Assembly (NCBI RefSeq): GCF_004335015.1
Contig: NZ_RQRU01000003.1
Span: 62,001 to 126,000 of the forward strand
Length of the DNA stretch: 64,000 nt
Origin: Psychrobacter pygoscelis
Lineage (GTDB): Bacteria; Pseudomonadota; Gammaproteobacteria; Pseudomonadales; Moraxellaceae
Direction of reading: 5' to 3'
Program-made: the position numbers and the translations under genes
Part shown: one piece after another, positions 1-8,536 of the stretch
Layout of the letters: the number at the start of each line of letters is the position of its first letter
Position numbering within the stretch: position 1 is the stretch's first letter
Notes under the pieces: generated by a model
The model's database searches: none
What the model saw: only the letters and a program-made list of their open reading frames with translations
What the model was told of the DNA's origin: nothing

Positions 1-119
1 GAACGATTGGTAACGGTGGTCGTGGTGAGCTTACTGAGCAGATTCAGAGCCTATACTTTGATGTCGTCCATGGCCGCAATGAGAAGTATATTGATTGGCT
101 TAGCTTCATCGATGGCTAA
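1..119 (+). CDS. ilvE: Branched-chain amino acid aminotransferase, C-terminal end (partial)
   Basis: Only the last 38 codons are present; the gene starts before the window. Frame 3 reads through the segment FDVVHGRNEKYIDWL to a TAA at 117-119. That ending, with the VVHGRNEKY core, is characteristic of the C-terminus of IlvE, the PLP-dependent transaminase that makes or degrades valine, leucine and isoleucine from their 2-keto acids in the cytoplasm. A rho-independent terminator follows about 30 bases downstream, so this is the end of its transcript. The family call rests on a short tail, so it is confident but not certain. Confidence 0.8.
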   Translation, partial: TIGNGGRGELTEQIQSLYFDVVHGRNEKYIDWLSFIDG

Positions 120-151
120 GTAATCATAGTGATTCAAATCTGTTTAAAACC

Positions 152-183
152 AAAAAAACCTGCTAATTAGAGCAGGTTTTTTT
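152..183 (+). terminator. Rho-independent terminator after ilvE
   Basis: The arms AAAACCTGCT and AGCAGGTTTT pair perfectly around a short AT-rich loop and are followed by a T run, the standard intrinsic terminator layout. It sits just after the ilvE stop codon. Confidence 0.9.
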
Positions 184-216
184 ATAGGGCTGATAATTAA
201 TACACGGATTAATAAA

Positions 217-360
217 TATAGCTCATGCTACTTAAAACTGATACGTAAAAGGTAAAAGCGTAGTTGGTATAAATTTACTGACCAGAAGTCATGAAATAAC
301 TGAGGTGAGCATAAATTTATTCCAGCGACTTTGTGGTAGATCTAAAATGGACTGACTATA
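217..360. repeat. Dispersed MITE-like element, copy A
   Basis: This segment of about 144 bp begins TATAG and ends CTATA. It is clearly related to 41296-41432 and 61261-61388: shared blocks include ATAAATTTACTG, AGAAGTCATGA, AACTGAGG and GCGACTTTGTG, and the end reads AAAATGGACTGACTATA. The reverse complement of the right end (TATAGTCAGTCCATTTTAGA) resembles the left end, giving imperfect terminal inverted repeats. An internal imperfect stem pairs TGGTATAAATTTA with TAAATTTATTCCA. There is no coding frame. The copy lies between the ilvE terminator and the 3' end of the deacetylase gene, the remainder of this 334-base gap showing nothing else. Confidence 0.75.
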
Positions 361-453
361 AACGAAAAGAAAGATATTTTAAAAATAGTCAGTTGCTTAA
401 GAGTTAATTAAGATTTTTTTATGATATGAAGTCGTGAAGATGACAAAAGCAAC

Positions 454-1332
454 CTACCAACCCACTGAGCGCACCGCGTACTTTTTACATAGGGCGGCGA
501 AAGCATCACTTATTAACCATTGATATTCTTGCTCGCGGGCATCCTTAATCTCATCCTGCCAGTTGTTGTCCGGAATGGCAGGATGACACATAATTAAGGG
601 CAGGCGGGTGCGGTGGGTTATTGTGGCATCATTATTTTTTACTTCAGTCGATTTAGGACAACGTGAGAGCCAGCCATCCCATAGTTTAGCCAACTTGTCT
701 TGGCTTGCATCGAAATCATAAGCACCGCCAAAGCATAAATTAGTATGAATACCGCTGTGCTGGCACAGCTGTTTCCATGCATGACCCCCTAAGATATAGA
801 TAATCCATGATTTCATATCATTAACTAGTGGGGTAGTAATTCTGGCTGCCACATAAGGTTGGGCGCGGTTGCTGACAGCATATCTATCCTTTAACACCGT
901 AGCCAAACAGTCTCGTACTACGGGGAACTGATGTACATGCTGATGGCCATCGATGAATACTGGATGCTGGTTAAATCGATCTTCAAAGCCGTCAAGTTGA
1001 CGATGGATGATGTCTATTATTTCATGGCGCTTTAGCCGCCGCAGATAGCTAGCAATGATTATCGCGGATAGAGAGTTTTTGATAGAGGATGGATATATTG
1101 CTGTGAAGTCTAAATGGAGACCAATATCGATATCTAGCGCTGTTAACGAGCGGATTTGAGAGTCACTTATCTCTCCGCCAGCCATATAGCTGGTTGAGCG
1201 GATATGTCTCATGCCGCCCAATGCGATTACGGCCTCATTTACCGCATTGGATAAGCCCAAGTCGTCTACATTGATGATGACATGGCGCTGAGATGCTACT
1301 GGATTGGTCGGATATTTAGTCGATAGGGTCAT
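454..1332 (-). CDS. YdjC/ChbG (HpnK)-family carbohydrate deacetylase
   Basis: A 292-residue protein with the metal-binding signature of the YdjC/ChbG deacetylase family: NVDDLG (D23, D24), GLHLDFT (H73) and GHQHVH (H130, H132, H134). These enzymes remove acetyl groups from N-acetylated sugars such as chito-oligosaccharides; HpnK members act near hopanoid and glycan genes. It is the last gene of a co-directional run with gtrA, a GtrB-like transferase and an ArnT-like transferase (gaps of about 88 bases each), so its substrate is probably an undecaprenyl- or lipid A-linked amino sugar rather than free chitobiose. That substrate is inference; the family is clear. Confidence 0.8.
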   Translation of the reverse strand: MTLSTKYPTNPVASQRHVIINVDDLGLSNAVNEAVIALGGMRHIRSTSYMAGGEISDSQIRSLTALDIDIGLHLDFTAIYPSSIKNSLSAIIIASYLRRLKRHEIIDIIHRQLDGFEDRFNQHPVFIDGHQHVHQFPVVRDCLATVLKDRYAVSNRAQPYVAARITTPLVNDMKSWIIYILGGHAWKQLCQHSGIHTNLCFGGAYDFDASQDKLAKLWDGWLSRCPKSTEVKNNDATITHRTRLPLIMCHPAIPDNNWQDEIKDAREQEYQWLISDAFAALCKKYAVRSVGW

Positions 1333-1420
1333 TTTATAGCTATCATAATCTTTTGAATTTACGCGCTAACGCTCTTCAAGCACTATTATTGTAATGTTAT
1401 ATTCTATTACTAACTGCTTG

Positions 1421-1819
1421 TTATTTAAAAGCCCAAAGCTTACCCAATAGAAAACTTAAAACAGTCACAATGCCTGTCACTATAAACCAAATTAGCAAAT
1501 AGTAGGCGTCGCCTAACCAGGAAAGACCGAGCACAAACAAGCCTTGATTCAGCGCAAATCCTGATATAGAGCTGGCTAACCACTTGATAAGCCTACGGGC
1601 GACTAGGGTAGGGTTATTAAGATTGCTATCGCGAAAGGTAACTGTTAAGTGCCCAGCGAAGCTCACTATAAAGGCGATGATAAAAGCCATAACATTGCCC
1701 CAAGCGGGCGCGATGTCAAAAACTGATACCGCTAGGTACAGCACGAGAAGATGAACCAACGCTGCAAGACTGCCCATAATGATGAACTTAAATAATTGGC
1801 GCGGCGCATACTCAGTCAT
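1421..1819 (-). CDS. GtrA-family membrane protein (putative lipid-linked sugar flippase)
   Basis: A small protein of 132 residues with four predicted membrane segments, roughly residues 10-30, 35-55, 75-100 and 105-130. The start FKFIIMGSLAALVHLLVLY and the ending LLGKLWAFK match the GtrA family. GtrA proteins are thought to flip polyprenyl-phosphate sugars across the inner membrane. It follows the GtrB/ArnC-like transferase with an 89-base gap, the classic GtrA/GtrB pairing, and lies upstream of the deacetylase. Confidence 0.85.
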   Translation of the reverse strand: MTEYAPRQLFKFIIMGSLAALVHLLVLYLAVSVFDIAPAWGNVMAFIIAFIVSFAGHLTVTFRDSNLNNPTLVARRLIKWLASSISGFALNQGLFVLGLSWLGDAYYLLIWFIVTGIVTVLSFLLGKLWAFK

Positions 1820-1908
1820 AAAGTCGAACTCTTAAGAGGGGTAAATGTCATCAATGGCCAGCTTAGCTAAGGGCTTAAGTCTAAGGGGGTTTATTTATAA
1901 GCTCTAAG

Positions 1909-2994
1909 CTAGTCGATAGGCAGCTTAGGAGCTACTCTTGCAAGTGAATCGGTATTGCACTCGGCAAGTGACTGATCAGCCGCTACAGAAGATAAATTTG
2001 CCACACCAAAAGCTGAATGAGTATGGGCAATATCCACGTTACTTATAGTCTCATCAATCAGGTACAGAGGTCGCTGCTTGACCTCTTCATAAAGGCGACC
2101 AACATATTCACCAATAACGCCGATACACACCAGCTGGATACCGGTCGAAAACATTATACCAGCGGCTACCGTCGCCCAGCCAGCCACATCATTACCGAAT
2201 AAAAGAGTCTCGATAACGATATAACAGCCGTATAAAAATGCCAATAGCGAGACGATAAAGCCCATTCGTGAGATAAGGCGTAAGGGTCTTTGAGAAAAAG
2301 AAGTAATACCAACTAACGCCAGCTCAAATAGACTACCGAAGTTAAATTTACTCACACCTGTATCACGGCTGGCTGCAGTAAACGGCAGATACACGGTCTG
2401 AAAGCCGACCCAAGCGTAGAGTCCCTTCATAAATCGTTGGCGCTCTGGTAGCGACATTAGCGCCCGAACCACTTTTTGTTTCATTACTCGAAAGTCGCCA
2501 GCATTAGGACGAATTTCATAGCGCCGCGTGTCTTGAATCAAGTGATAAAAGCTGCGTTTGAAGACTTTGGCGAGATGACTCTCGTGGGGGCGATTGGCTT
2601 GAATGCCAGCGATCATATCGATATCTGCTTGCTGCTGCATCATCGTGATCATCTGCTTCAATACTGATAGAGGGTGCTGGCCATCAGCATCTAACATAGC
2701 GACATAATCGCCCGTCGCATGAGCCAATCCAGCGCTTAAAGCCGACTCCTTGCCAAAATTACGCGAGAGCCGGATTAGCTGAAGTTGAATATTATCTGGG
2801 CACTTTGCTATTAAGTCCTTTATTACTTGCTTGGTATGATCCAGACTGCCATCGTCCACGACGATGATCTGCTGGTAACCGGGCTGCGCCTCTGCAAAGC
2901 TAAGCACTTTCGGTAAAAACTCGCGCAAAGCATCTGCATCGTTGTAGGCAGGCAAGATAATCGATAAATAGAATTGTGAGTGGTTCATTAACAA
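1909..2994 (-). CDS. GtrB/ArnC-type family 2 glycosyltransferase
   Basis: A 361-residue GT2 enzyme. The N-terminal GT-A domain starts LSIILPAYNDADALREFLP, with IIVVDDGS near residue 45 and the DADGQHP metal-binding motif near 100. Two C-terminal membrane helices (about 240-300) precede the IGEYVGRLYEEVKQRPLY motif typical of GtrB, ArnC and DPM1-like enzymes. Such enzymes load a sugar from a nucleotide donor onto undecaprenyl phosphate at the inner face of the membrane. About 40 residues after the family end are hydrophilic and apparently non-conserved. Together with GtrA and the ArnT-like protein it forms a donor-synthesis, flip and transfer module. The sugar is unknown. Confidence 0.88.
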   Translation of the reverse strand: MLMNHSQFYLSIILPAYNDADALREFLPKVLSFAEAQPGYQQIIVVDDGSLDHTKQVIKDLIAKCPDNIQLQLIRLSRNFGKESALSAGLAHATGDYVAMLDADGQHPLSVLKQMITMMQQQADIDMIAGIQANRPHESHLAKVFKRSFYHLIQDTRRYEIRPNAGDFRVMKQKVVRALMSLPERQRFMKGLYAWVGFQTVYLPFTAASRDTGVSKFNFGSLFELALVGITSFSQRPLRLISRMGFIVSLLAFLYGCYIVIETLLFGNDVAGWATVAAGIMFSTGIQLVCIGVIGEYVGRLYEEVKQRPLYLIDETISNVDIAHTHSAFGVANLSSVAADQSLAECNTDSLARVAPKLPID

Positions 2995-3082
2995 ATCAAG
3001 CTACCATCAATAAGGTTTAAATGAATAAGGATAAGTCTTATACATAGATATGTGAATTATATAGCAACTGGTCGTTAGCTCG

Positions 3083-4720
3083 CTAATTAGAAGCAACAGA
3101 ACCAGTATTAGCCGCACATGACTTCGGTACAAAAGCTTGCCAATTCACTACTAAAGGCTCGGCTTGAGGCTGATGTGGCCAGATAAGTGTCCACTGACCC
3201 TGATAGTAATCAAAAGATTGATCTTGGCTTGCAAAATCTTTTGAAGACTGAACCTGAGCGCCGTTGATAGTGTTCAGTAGTGGCAGACTGACCTCATCTT
3301 CCTCTTGTGCTAATACTAGCGTCCCATACTCATTCAATCTTGATGAGGTCATCCATGGAGAGTGGTTGGCCGGTCCTGAAATCATCTGTGAGGGCCATGG
3401 CTCACCCGAAGGAGTATTCATCGCCACCAAAGCACCGAGCCAGCGATCTCCTGAGACGCTATCTAGTGGACAGCTGCTAATATTGCTCCAAGTAGTGTAC
3501 GCTTGCTTGCTCAGTGCTTGCTCAGGCCAGTCCATTCTTGATGGCTTATCACGTAGGCTCTGACCAAAGGCCAGATAGGTTATCATCAATAACGTCACGA
3601 TACTTAGCCAAATGACGATATATTTTAACAATCGTGATTGCACCTCTCTGAATTTGCTTGGCGCGATTATACCTGCCAGCAGTAGGCCAGATAGTGACCA
3701 CATGGGCATACCCCACATATCACGCAGCCCTATACCGAATATTAAGCTTAGCACGATTAGTAGCAGTAGCGGTGCGAACCAGAGGTAACTCATCAGCGAT
3801 AAAGTTTGCGGTTTAGGTGCTGGTTTAGAGATGCCGAGAGCATCGTTAGCAGCAGACGTTTTGACGCTTGAGAAGTCAACTAATGACTTGAACAACAGCT
3901 GCTTGCGAGTAACTATTAGCATAACTAATAGTGGCACATGGGCGATGATTTGACTTAGCGTAAACCCCATCCAGCTAAAGTGTGCCGCCAGACTTCCCCC
4001 TTCATTGCTATCATGCGAGCGACCGTTGGCATAGGTGAAGGGCAGCCACTCATGTTGGTTAAGCCAATATAAATGTGGGGCGAATAGAGCAAGCATAATA
4101 AACGCTGCCAACCACGGCTTTGGCTGTTTTAATAATCGCCACTGATTGGGTAATAATAAATATAGCGCCATCGGAATTAATAAAAACGCCACGCTGTACT
4201 TGGTTAACATACCAAGACCGCCTAGTAAGCCGAGAAGCACCCAGTCGTGGTAGCGGTTATTGGTCACGCTCAGGTAAAATAGCAATGATAGTCCAGCCCA
4301 AATCGGAAACTGTGCCACATTGTGATTAAATTCAAGACTTGGGTAGCTATAATAGAGGACACCTAAGGTTAATACGCTTCCCAGTAGCGCTCTGTCAGCG
4401 CCCATGATTTTCTTACCCAGTATATAGATGGGGATTAAGGTCAAAATTACACAGAGCTGACTGAGTAGATAAGGCCCAAAATGGCCAAAGAGCTTATAAA
4501 AACTGAATAAAACCCATGAAGACAACGGCGGGTGCTTATAATAGCCCCACTGAAATTCGCTACCCCAGTTGATGCCTTCACTCACATCTAATGGCACACT
4601 ACTGGCTAATAGTGCAGGTGCGATACTCCAGATGAGGAAGTACAATAGAAAAAAACTTATATAAATAATTTTTAGTTTTTTGCAATTTGGCTTAGAGTGC
4701 TGGGTATCAGTAGGAAACAT
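3083..4720 (-). CDS. ArnT-like (GT83/PMT_2) integral membrane glycosyltransferase
   Basis: A 545-residue polytopic protein with about ten hydrophobic segments in its first 400 residues, then a soluble C-terminal domain. The first periplasmic loop contains EGINWGSEFQWGYYKHPPL; an acidic residue followed by a YY.HPPL block is characteristic of ArnT and related GT-C transferases. These take a sugar from a polyprenyl phosphate donor and attach it to lipid A or another periplasmic acceptor. It heads the four-gene minus-strand set with gtrB, gtrA and the deacetylase. The start ATG at 4720 is preceded by an AGG ribosome-binding core. It is divergent from the GT25 gene, with only 61 bases between the two starts, so they share a promoter region. 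Confidence 0.8.
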   Translation of the reverse strand: MFPTDTQHSKPNCKKLKIIYISFFLLYFLIWSIAPALLASSVPLDVSEGINWGSEFQWGYYKHPPLSSWVLFSFYKLFGHFGPYLLSQLCVILTLIPIYILGKKIMGADRALLGSVLTLGVLYYSYPSLEFNHNVAQFPIWAGLSLLFYLSVTNNRYHDWVLLGLLGGLGMLTKYSVAFLLIPMALYLLLPNQWRLLKQPKPWLAAFIMLALFAPHLYWLNQHEWLPFTYANGRSHDSNEGGSLAAHFSWMGFTLSQIIAHVPLLVMLIVTRKQLLFKSLVDFSSVKTSAANDALGISKPAPKPQTLSLMSYLWFAPLLLLIVLSLIFGIGLRDMWGMPMWSLSGLLLAGIIAPSKFREVQSRLLKYIVIWLSIVTLLMITYLAFGQSLRDKPSRMDWPEQALSKQAYTTWSNISSCPLDSVSGDRWLGALVAMNTPSGEPWPSQMISGPANHSPWMTSSRLNEYGTLVLAQEEDEVSLPLLNTINGAQVQSSKDFASQDQSFDYYQGQWTLIWPHQPQAEPLVVNWQAFVPKSCAANTGSVASN

Positions 4721-4781
4721 TGTAAAATTACCTGATAAATATCAATATTATAACTTTTTAGCAATAAGGAATTGGCTTAAT

Positions 4782-5600
4782 ATGCGCCAAGTAGTAATTA
4801 GTTTAAAACAGTCATCAATCAGAAGACAGCATATAAAAAAACAATTTGAGATGCTCAATATAGATTACGAGTTTTTTGATGCTATTAACAAAGATAGAGC
4901 TTTAAGCACTTGTCATGATCTTGGTTTAGTTTTCAATAACACGCTGGCTTTAGGTGAACTAGGATGCTTGTTAAGTCATATTCTAGTCTGGAAACAAGCT
5001 ATGGAGAATAATGAGCCTTATGTAGTAGTATTTGAAGATGATGCGATAGTTAGTCCAAATTACCCTTCATTTATAAAAGAAAAACTTGATGAGTTGATGG
5101 GAAAATATGACCTATTGAAATTAGAGACGATGAACTATAAGGTTCTATTAGACGAAGCTGTTGATGGATTTAAAGATTACAAGATTCAGCGGCTCGCAAG
5201 TCATCATGTGGGTACGGCAGGGTACGTCATAACTTCGAGTTTGGCTAAAACAATTATTGATGAAATTAGAAATAGTAGAATCACTAAACCTATCGATTTA
5301 TATCTTTTTGATGCTGAAGCAGTAGGAAAAAGAGACGTGTTTCAGATAGTTCCTGCATTAGTTATTCAAGAAGACAAAATTAATACAGATAGTTTGCACT
5401 TAATGAGCGATCTGGAAAAAGAGCGTAGAGCATTTTATAACTTCAAAAACATAAACAGTAAAAATGTAAAGCCTAATCATATAGCAAAAATCAAGCGTGA
5501 GACAGCAAGATTAGCCGCACAGATAAATCCAAATAATTGGAAGAAAAATTATACTAATTGGCGATTCAAAAAGCTATCATCAATAATTGAATTTAAATAA
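4782..5600 (+). CDS. Glycosyltransferase family 25 (LOS/LPS-type)
   Basis: A 272-residue protein resembling the LgtB/LgtE-type GT25 family. MRQVVISLKQSSIRRQHI begins the domain, GELGCLLSHILVWKQ and YVVVFEDDA (the DD near residue 85) are the hallmark motifs, and a THG-like position reads HHVGTAGYVIT. GT25 enzymes add galactose or similar sugars to lipooligosaccharide in other bacteria. I chose the ATG at 4782 because the domain begins there and AAGGAA lies upstream; the open frame extends back to 4680. It is the only plus-strand gene in the block and is strikingly A/T-rich (many AAA, ATA, TTA codons), which suggests horizontal acquisition. Confidence 0.85.
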   Translation: MRQVVISLKQSSIRRQHIKKQFEMLNIDYEFFDAINKDRALSTCHDLGLVFNNTLALGELGCLLSHILVWKQAMENNEPYVVVFEDDAIVSPNYPSFIKEKLDELMGKYDLLKLETMNYKVLLDEAVDGFKDYKIQRLASHHVGTAGYVITSSLAKTIIDEIRNSRITKPIDLYLFDAEAVGKRDVFQIVPALVIQEDKINTDSLHLMSDLEKERRAFYNFKNINSKNVKPNHIAKIKRETARLAAQINPNNWKKNYTNWRFKKLSSIIEFK

Positions 5601-5629
5601 CAGACATATTTAATAAGATAGTATATTTG

Positions 5630-6670
5630 CTAAATAAAATCTTGGTTTAAAAGCTCTTTTATCTTGTTGTACTGTTTGGTTTTTAGTCCATTATTTTTGT
5701 GAAGTATATCTTTTTTCATTTTTTTTGCTTCTCTTGAAATCAACTCTTTTAATTTGTTTGAATATTTTGGCGATCTTAAGCGCCATTCATAATCTGTCAA
5801 GATATTAATCTTAGTGTCGGTATAATAATTTTCAAAAAAGCATACATAATCGTTGGTATATTTTTCGGTTAAATAATTCTTAAGTCGCCAAGGCTTATTC
5901 TCACCAATAAAATGTAAGATATAAGGTTGATATTCATCTATTAAATTAATGGTCAATTTATGCGTCTGCCAGTTAAACCTAAAAGGCAACAAAGCAATAT
6001 CAGTCTTTAAGGCCCCATTTAAGGCAGACTGGTCATGGCATTGGAGTTTAGCTATATTATCAAACGCGTAGTCGAGGACCTTATCGCGAATCTCTTGATT
6101 GAGATAGTTTTTAACATTAAACACTAAGACGCCAGAGTTTCTATAGATGTGGTTATATTCATGATAATGTTTAATATAACCTTCAATTTTTTTGAGTTTA
6201 CTGTCTTTTACAACTTTCAACTGTAACTCAGAAATATCTGGAGCAGCAGCTACTGCAAAGCTCTCGTTAAAGCCTTCTATGACCGTAAATATATCTTTAC
6301 TAAATGGCTGTAGGACATAAATGTCAGCGTCAAGATAAATAAGGTATTGATAATCATCAGCCAATATCTCTGGTAAAAATAATCGATGATAAGCTGATAG
6401 GCTTAAACGGCCAACAGGCAGTGCCTCAAGTCCATTTACCTCAATCTCAATAAAGCGAATATTGGACGCTATAAAAGATTCTGGAACTATAGATAGGTCA
6501 GGAAGACAAATACAAATGTCCAAATCAAGGTTCGGTTCGAGATTGATAATCTGGTTAGCTACAAATACAGCATAGGGCAAGTAATTATTGTCTACACTAA
6601 ATACGATGGCGTTTTTAAACTCAGCACTTCTAGATTCTTTAATAATCTTAGCGAATAAATCAACTTTCAT
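5630..6670 (-). CDS. Glycosyltransferase family 8
   Basis: A 346-residue GT8 enzyme. AIVFSVDNNYLPYAVF at about 21-36 starts the GT-A fold, YLDADIYVL (D114, D116) is the DxD metal/nucleotide-sugar site, and ILHFIGENKPW near 255 is the conserved C-terminal HF.G..KPW motif. GT8 enzymes usually add glucose or galactose to the LPS core. The tail is lysine-rich. It ends 29 bases from the convergent GT25 gene and shares that gene's A/T-rich composition. A sibling transferase follows upstream with a 36-base gap, suggesting cotranscription. Confidence 0.88.
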   Translation of the reverse strand: MKVDLFAKIIKESRSAEFKNAIVFSVDNNYLPYAVFVANQIINLEPNLDLDICICLPDLSIVPESFIASNIRFIEIEVNGLEALPVGRLSLSAYHRLFLPEILADDYQYLIYLDADIYVLQPFSKDIFTVIEGFNESFAVAAAPDISELQLKVVKDSKLKKIEGYIKHYHEYNHIYRNSGVLVFNVKNYLNQEIRDKVLDYAFDNIAKLQCHDQSALNGALKTDIALLPFRFNWQTHKLTINLIDEYQPYILHFIGENKPWRLKNYLTEKYTNDYVCFFENYYTDTKINILTDYEWRLRSPKYSNKLKELISREAKKMKKDILHKNNGLKTKQYNKIKELLNQDFI

Positions 6671-6706
6671 TACCGTTACCCATGACTACAATCAATACAT
6701 TAAAAA

Positions 6707-7423
6707 CTAGCTAACTAAAAATAAAATTATCAATATTATCAAAGATAAAGTGCCAATAATGATAAATTTATTACGCCTGCGGATAAGTTGCCGCTTAAGC
6801 TTGGTCTGGCCACGACTGGCCTGAAACTGTTCAATAAAAACGTCGCCATCATACTCTCTATCGAATATTTTGATATAGCCAAGTGGTAGTGACTCAACCT
6901 GCAAGTCATCTCTACACAGCCGCATCGCTGCATCAAAGCTATCTTGATCAACCATAGTTCTATTGCAATTGAGCTGCTGCTGACACCACTGCTCGACAAA
7001 GCTTAAGGTAGCTGGGCAGTTTCTTAGAAATATCGTGCCGGTTAAGTAGTCATGAGACATCCCTTTTTGCCTATGAGTCTCATAAACACCAATGTCAGCC
7101 GAGAGTCTATCGAAGTAATCTAGTGGCTTCTTTACCGCAGCATCTGCATCTAGGTAAACTATATTGTACTTAGGGAAATGCTTTAAGCAGTGCAACAAAA
7201 AATGAGGTTTAGCCCGAGTATTAGCTTCCCAGTAGCCTTGGTCTGCAATAGGCTGCAAATAATAATTAATATCTAGAGCTTCTAATGAGGCCTGCAAACC
7301 TTGGACATTGATTTCATAACTGGGTGTAAAAAAGCAGCAGATGATAAAAGACTGGCTCTGATTATCCACAATCTTAGCAGGTTGCGAGAAGTCTGAATAG
7401 CTGGCCGGATTGCAATCAGTCAT
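6707..7423 (-). CDS. Putative nucleotide-diphospho-sugar transferase with C-terminal membrane anchor
   Basis: A 238-residue protein. The segment IVYLDADAAVKKPLDYF near residues 98-114 is a DxD-type site (DAD) of GT-A transferases, and WEANTRAKPHFLLHCL and MVDQDSFDAAM resemble the nucleotide-diphospho-sugar transferase group. The C-terminus is basic (KLKRQLIRRRNKF) followed by a single hydrophobic helix of about 18 residues, so the enzyme is probably tail-anchored at the inner face of the membrane. It sits between the GT8 gene and an uncharacterised gene in the LOS block. The acceptor sugar cannot be read from sequence. Confidence 0.65.
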   Translation of the reverse strand: MTDCNPASYSDFSQPAKIVDNQSQSFIICCFFTPSYEINVQGLQASLEALDINYYLQPIADQGYWEANTRAKPHFLLHCLKHFPKYNIVYLDADAAVKKPLDYFDRLSADIGVYETHRQKGMSHDYLTGTIFLRNCPATLSFVEQWCQQQLNCNRTMVDQDSFDAAMRLCRDDLQVESLPLGYIKIFDREYDGDVFIEQFQASRGQTKLKRQLIRRRNKFIIIGTLSLIILIILFLVS

Positions 7424-7488
7424 GAGTATAGGTTACTTATTTATTGGGACTTAGGAGATTAGAGGAGATGATTATTAATAATTAGAAA

Positions 7489-8268
7489 TTAGGGGCTAAT
7501 AGGAGTATCGTCATCCCACCAGCGATTGCGCGGTTTTTCATGACGCGCCCGAAATCTCGTATAAGCACTGCCGCGCGAGTTCACTCGCTCAAAGATATTT
7601 AATAGAATCTTGCCTGCTAGTGGCCGACTCTTACTAAGATCATCAATACGCCAGCGCATGTTCCGTAAAGTGTCATCGACACCGATTCTAAAGCTAGGCA
7701 GCTCATCGAACAAATCAAAGCAATTGTCTCTTGTCATGTTAAAGCGCTGCGCATCGTAATCCACTTCAGTAGTACTATCTATATCGAGCAAGAAGCGCTC
7801 TGTCTCGTACAGCTTAATAGTATTAATGAGGACGACAGCGTTCAGACATATGGCGCGAACGGTCTCATCAGGGTCATGATCAATAAAAGTATCTACTGCT
7901 GCGATAAGCCAACGCATATTTAAATGCTCTAGCAGGAAGTCGGACTCAGACTGCCAAAGGTGCTGAAAGCGAGCAAAATTCTCAGCAATATTAGCTTCGC
8001 GGCGCAGTAGAACGATTAAGGTCGCATGATAATAGCAAATTTCAGGTTTACCAATAAAATTATTTTTTAAATGCTCTAAATGTTGGGTTAAATCTTTAAT
8101 CATATAAGATTGGAAGTTATCTGGCGGGGTGCCTGGTATGATCGTATTTTTTAGAGCAGTAAGGTCCACAGCTGAGAGCTGTTGTGTTATTTTTTTTGCG
8201 CCTTGACGCTTTTTATAGCGATTTAGGTTAAATAAATTTTCTAGAGTCGTTTTTTTACGGGCTGCCAT
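7489..8268 (-). CDS. Uncharacterised protein in the glycan locus
   Basis: A 259-residue soluble protein that I do not recognise. The start ATG is preceded by TTGGAAG. The N-terminal 35 residues are strongly basic. The middle contains mostly helical, leucine-rich segments (for example SYMIKDLTQHLEHLKN and LLEHLNMRWLIAAVDTF). The end is again arginine-rich, finishing RNRWWDDDTPISP. There is no signal peptide or membrane helix. The basic ends suggest binding to a phosphorylated or acidic partner, which is speculation. It lies 65 bases from the tail-anchored transferase and is co-directional, so a role linked to LOS assembly is possible from context only. Confidence 0.55.
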   Translation of the reverse strand: MAARKKTTLENLFNLNRYKKRQGAKKITQQLSAVDLTALKNTIIPGTPPDNFQSYMIKDLTQHLEHLKNNFIGKPEICYYHATLIVLLRREANIAENFARFQHLWQSESDFLLEHLNMRWLIAAVDTFIDHDPDETVRAICLNAVVLINTIKLYETERFLLDIDSTTEVDYDAQRFNMTRDNCFDLFDELPSFRIGVDDTLRNMRWRIDDLSKSRPLAGKILLNIFERVNSRGSAYTRFRARHEKPRNRWWDDDTPISP

Positions 8269-8536
8269 GATGCTTCCAAATAACTGAACAATTACTGATA
8301 AGGAGGTGACTTACTGATGACCCTATCGCGAGTGAAGCGGCGCTGCCACTTGTTTGTTATGGGCTAAATATTGTAACTAATTATTATAATTAAGCCTTAG
8401 CAATATTATAAACGATTTTGCTAAAAATTTTTTTAGTTAAAGTACTTTGTCTTAAGTCTCTGAACTGAAGTATTTAAACGGTCTATTAAACGAGTTAGCT
8501 TTTATAAAGACTAAACAGGGTTGAGAAAAGCTCACT

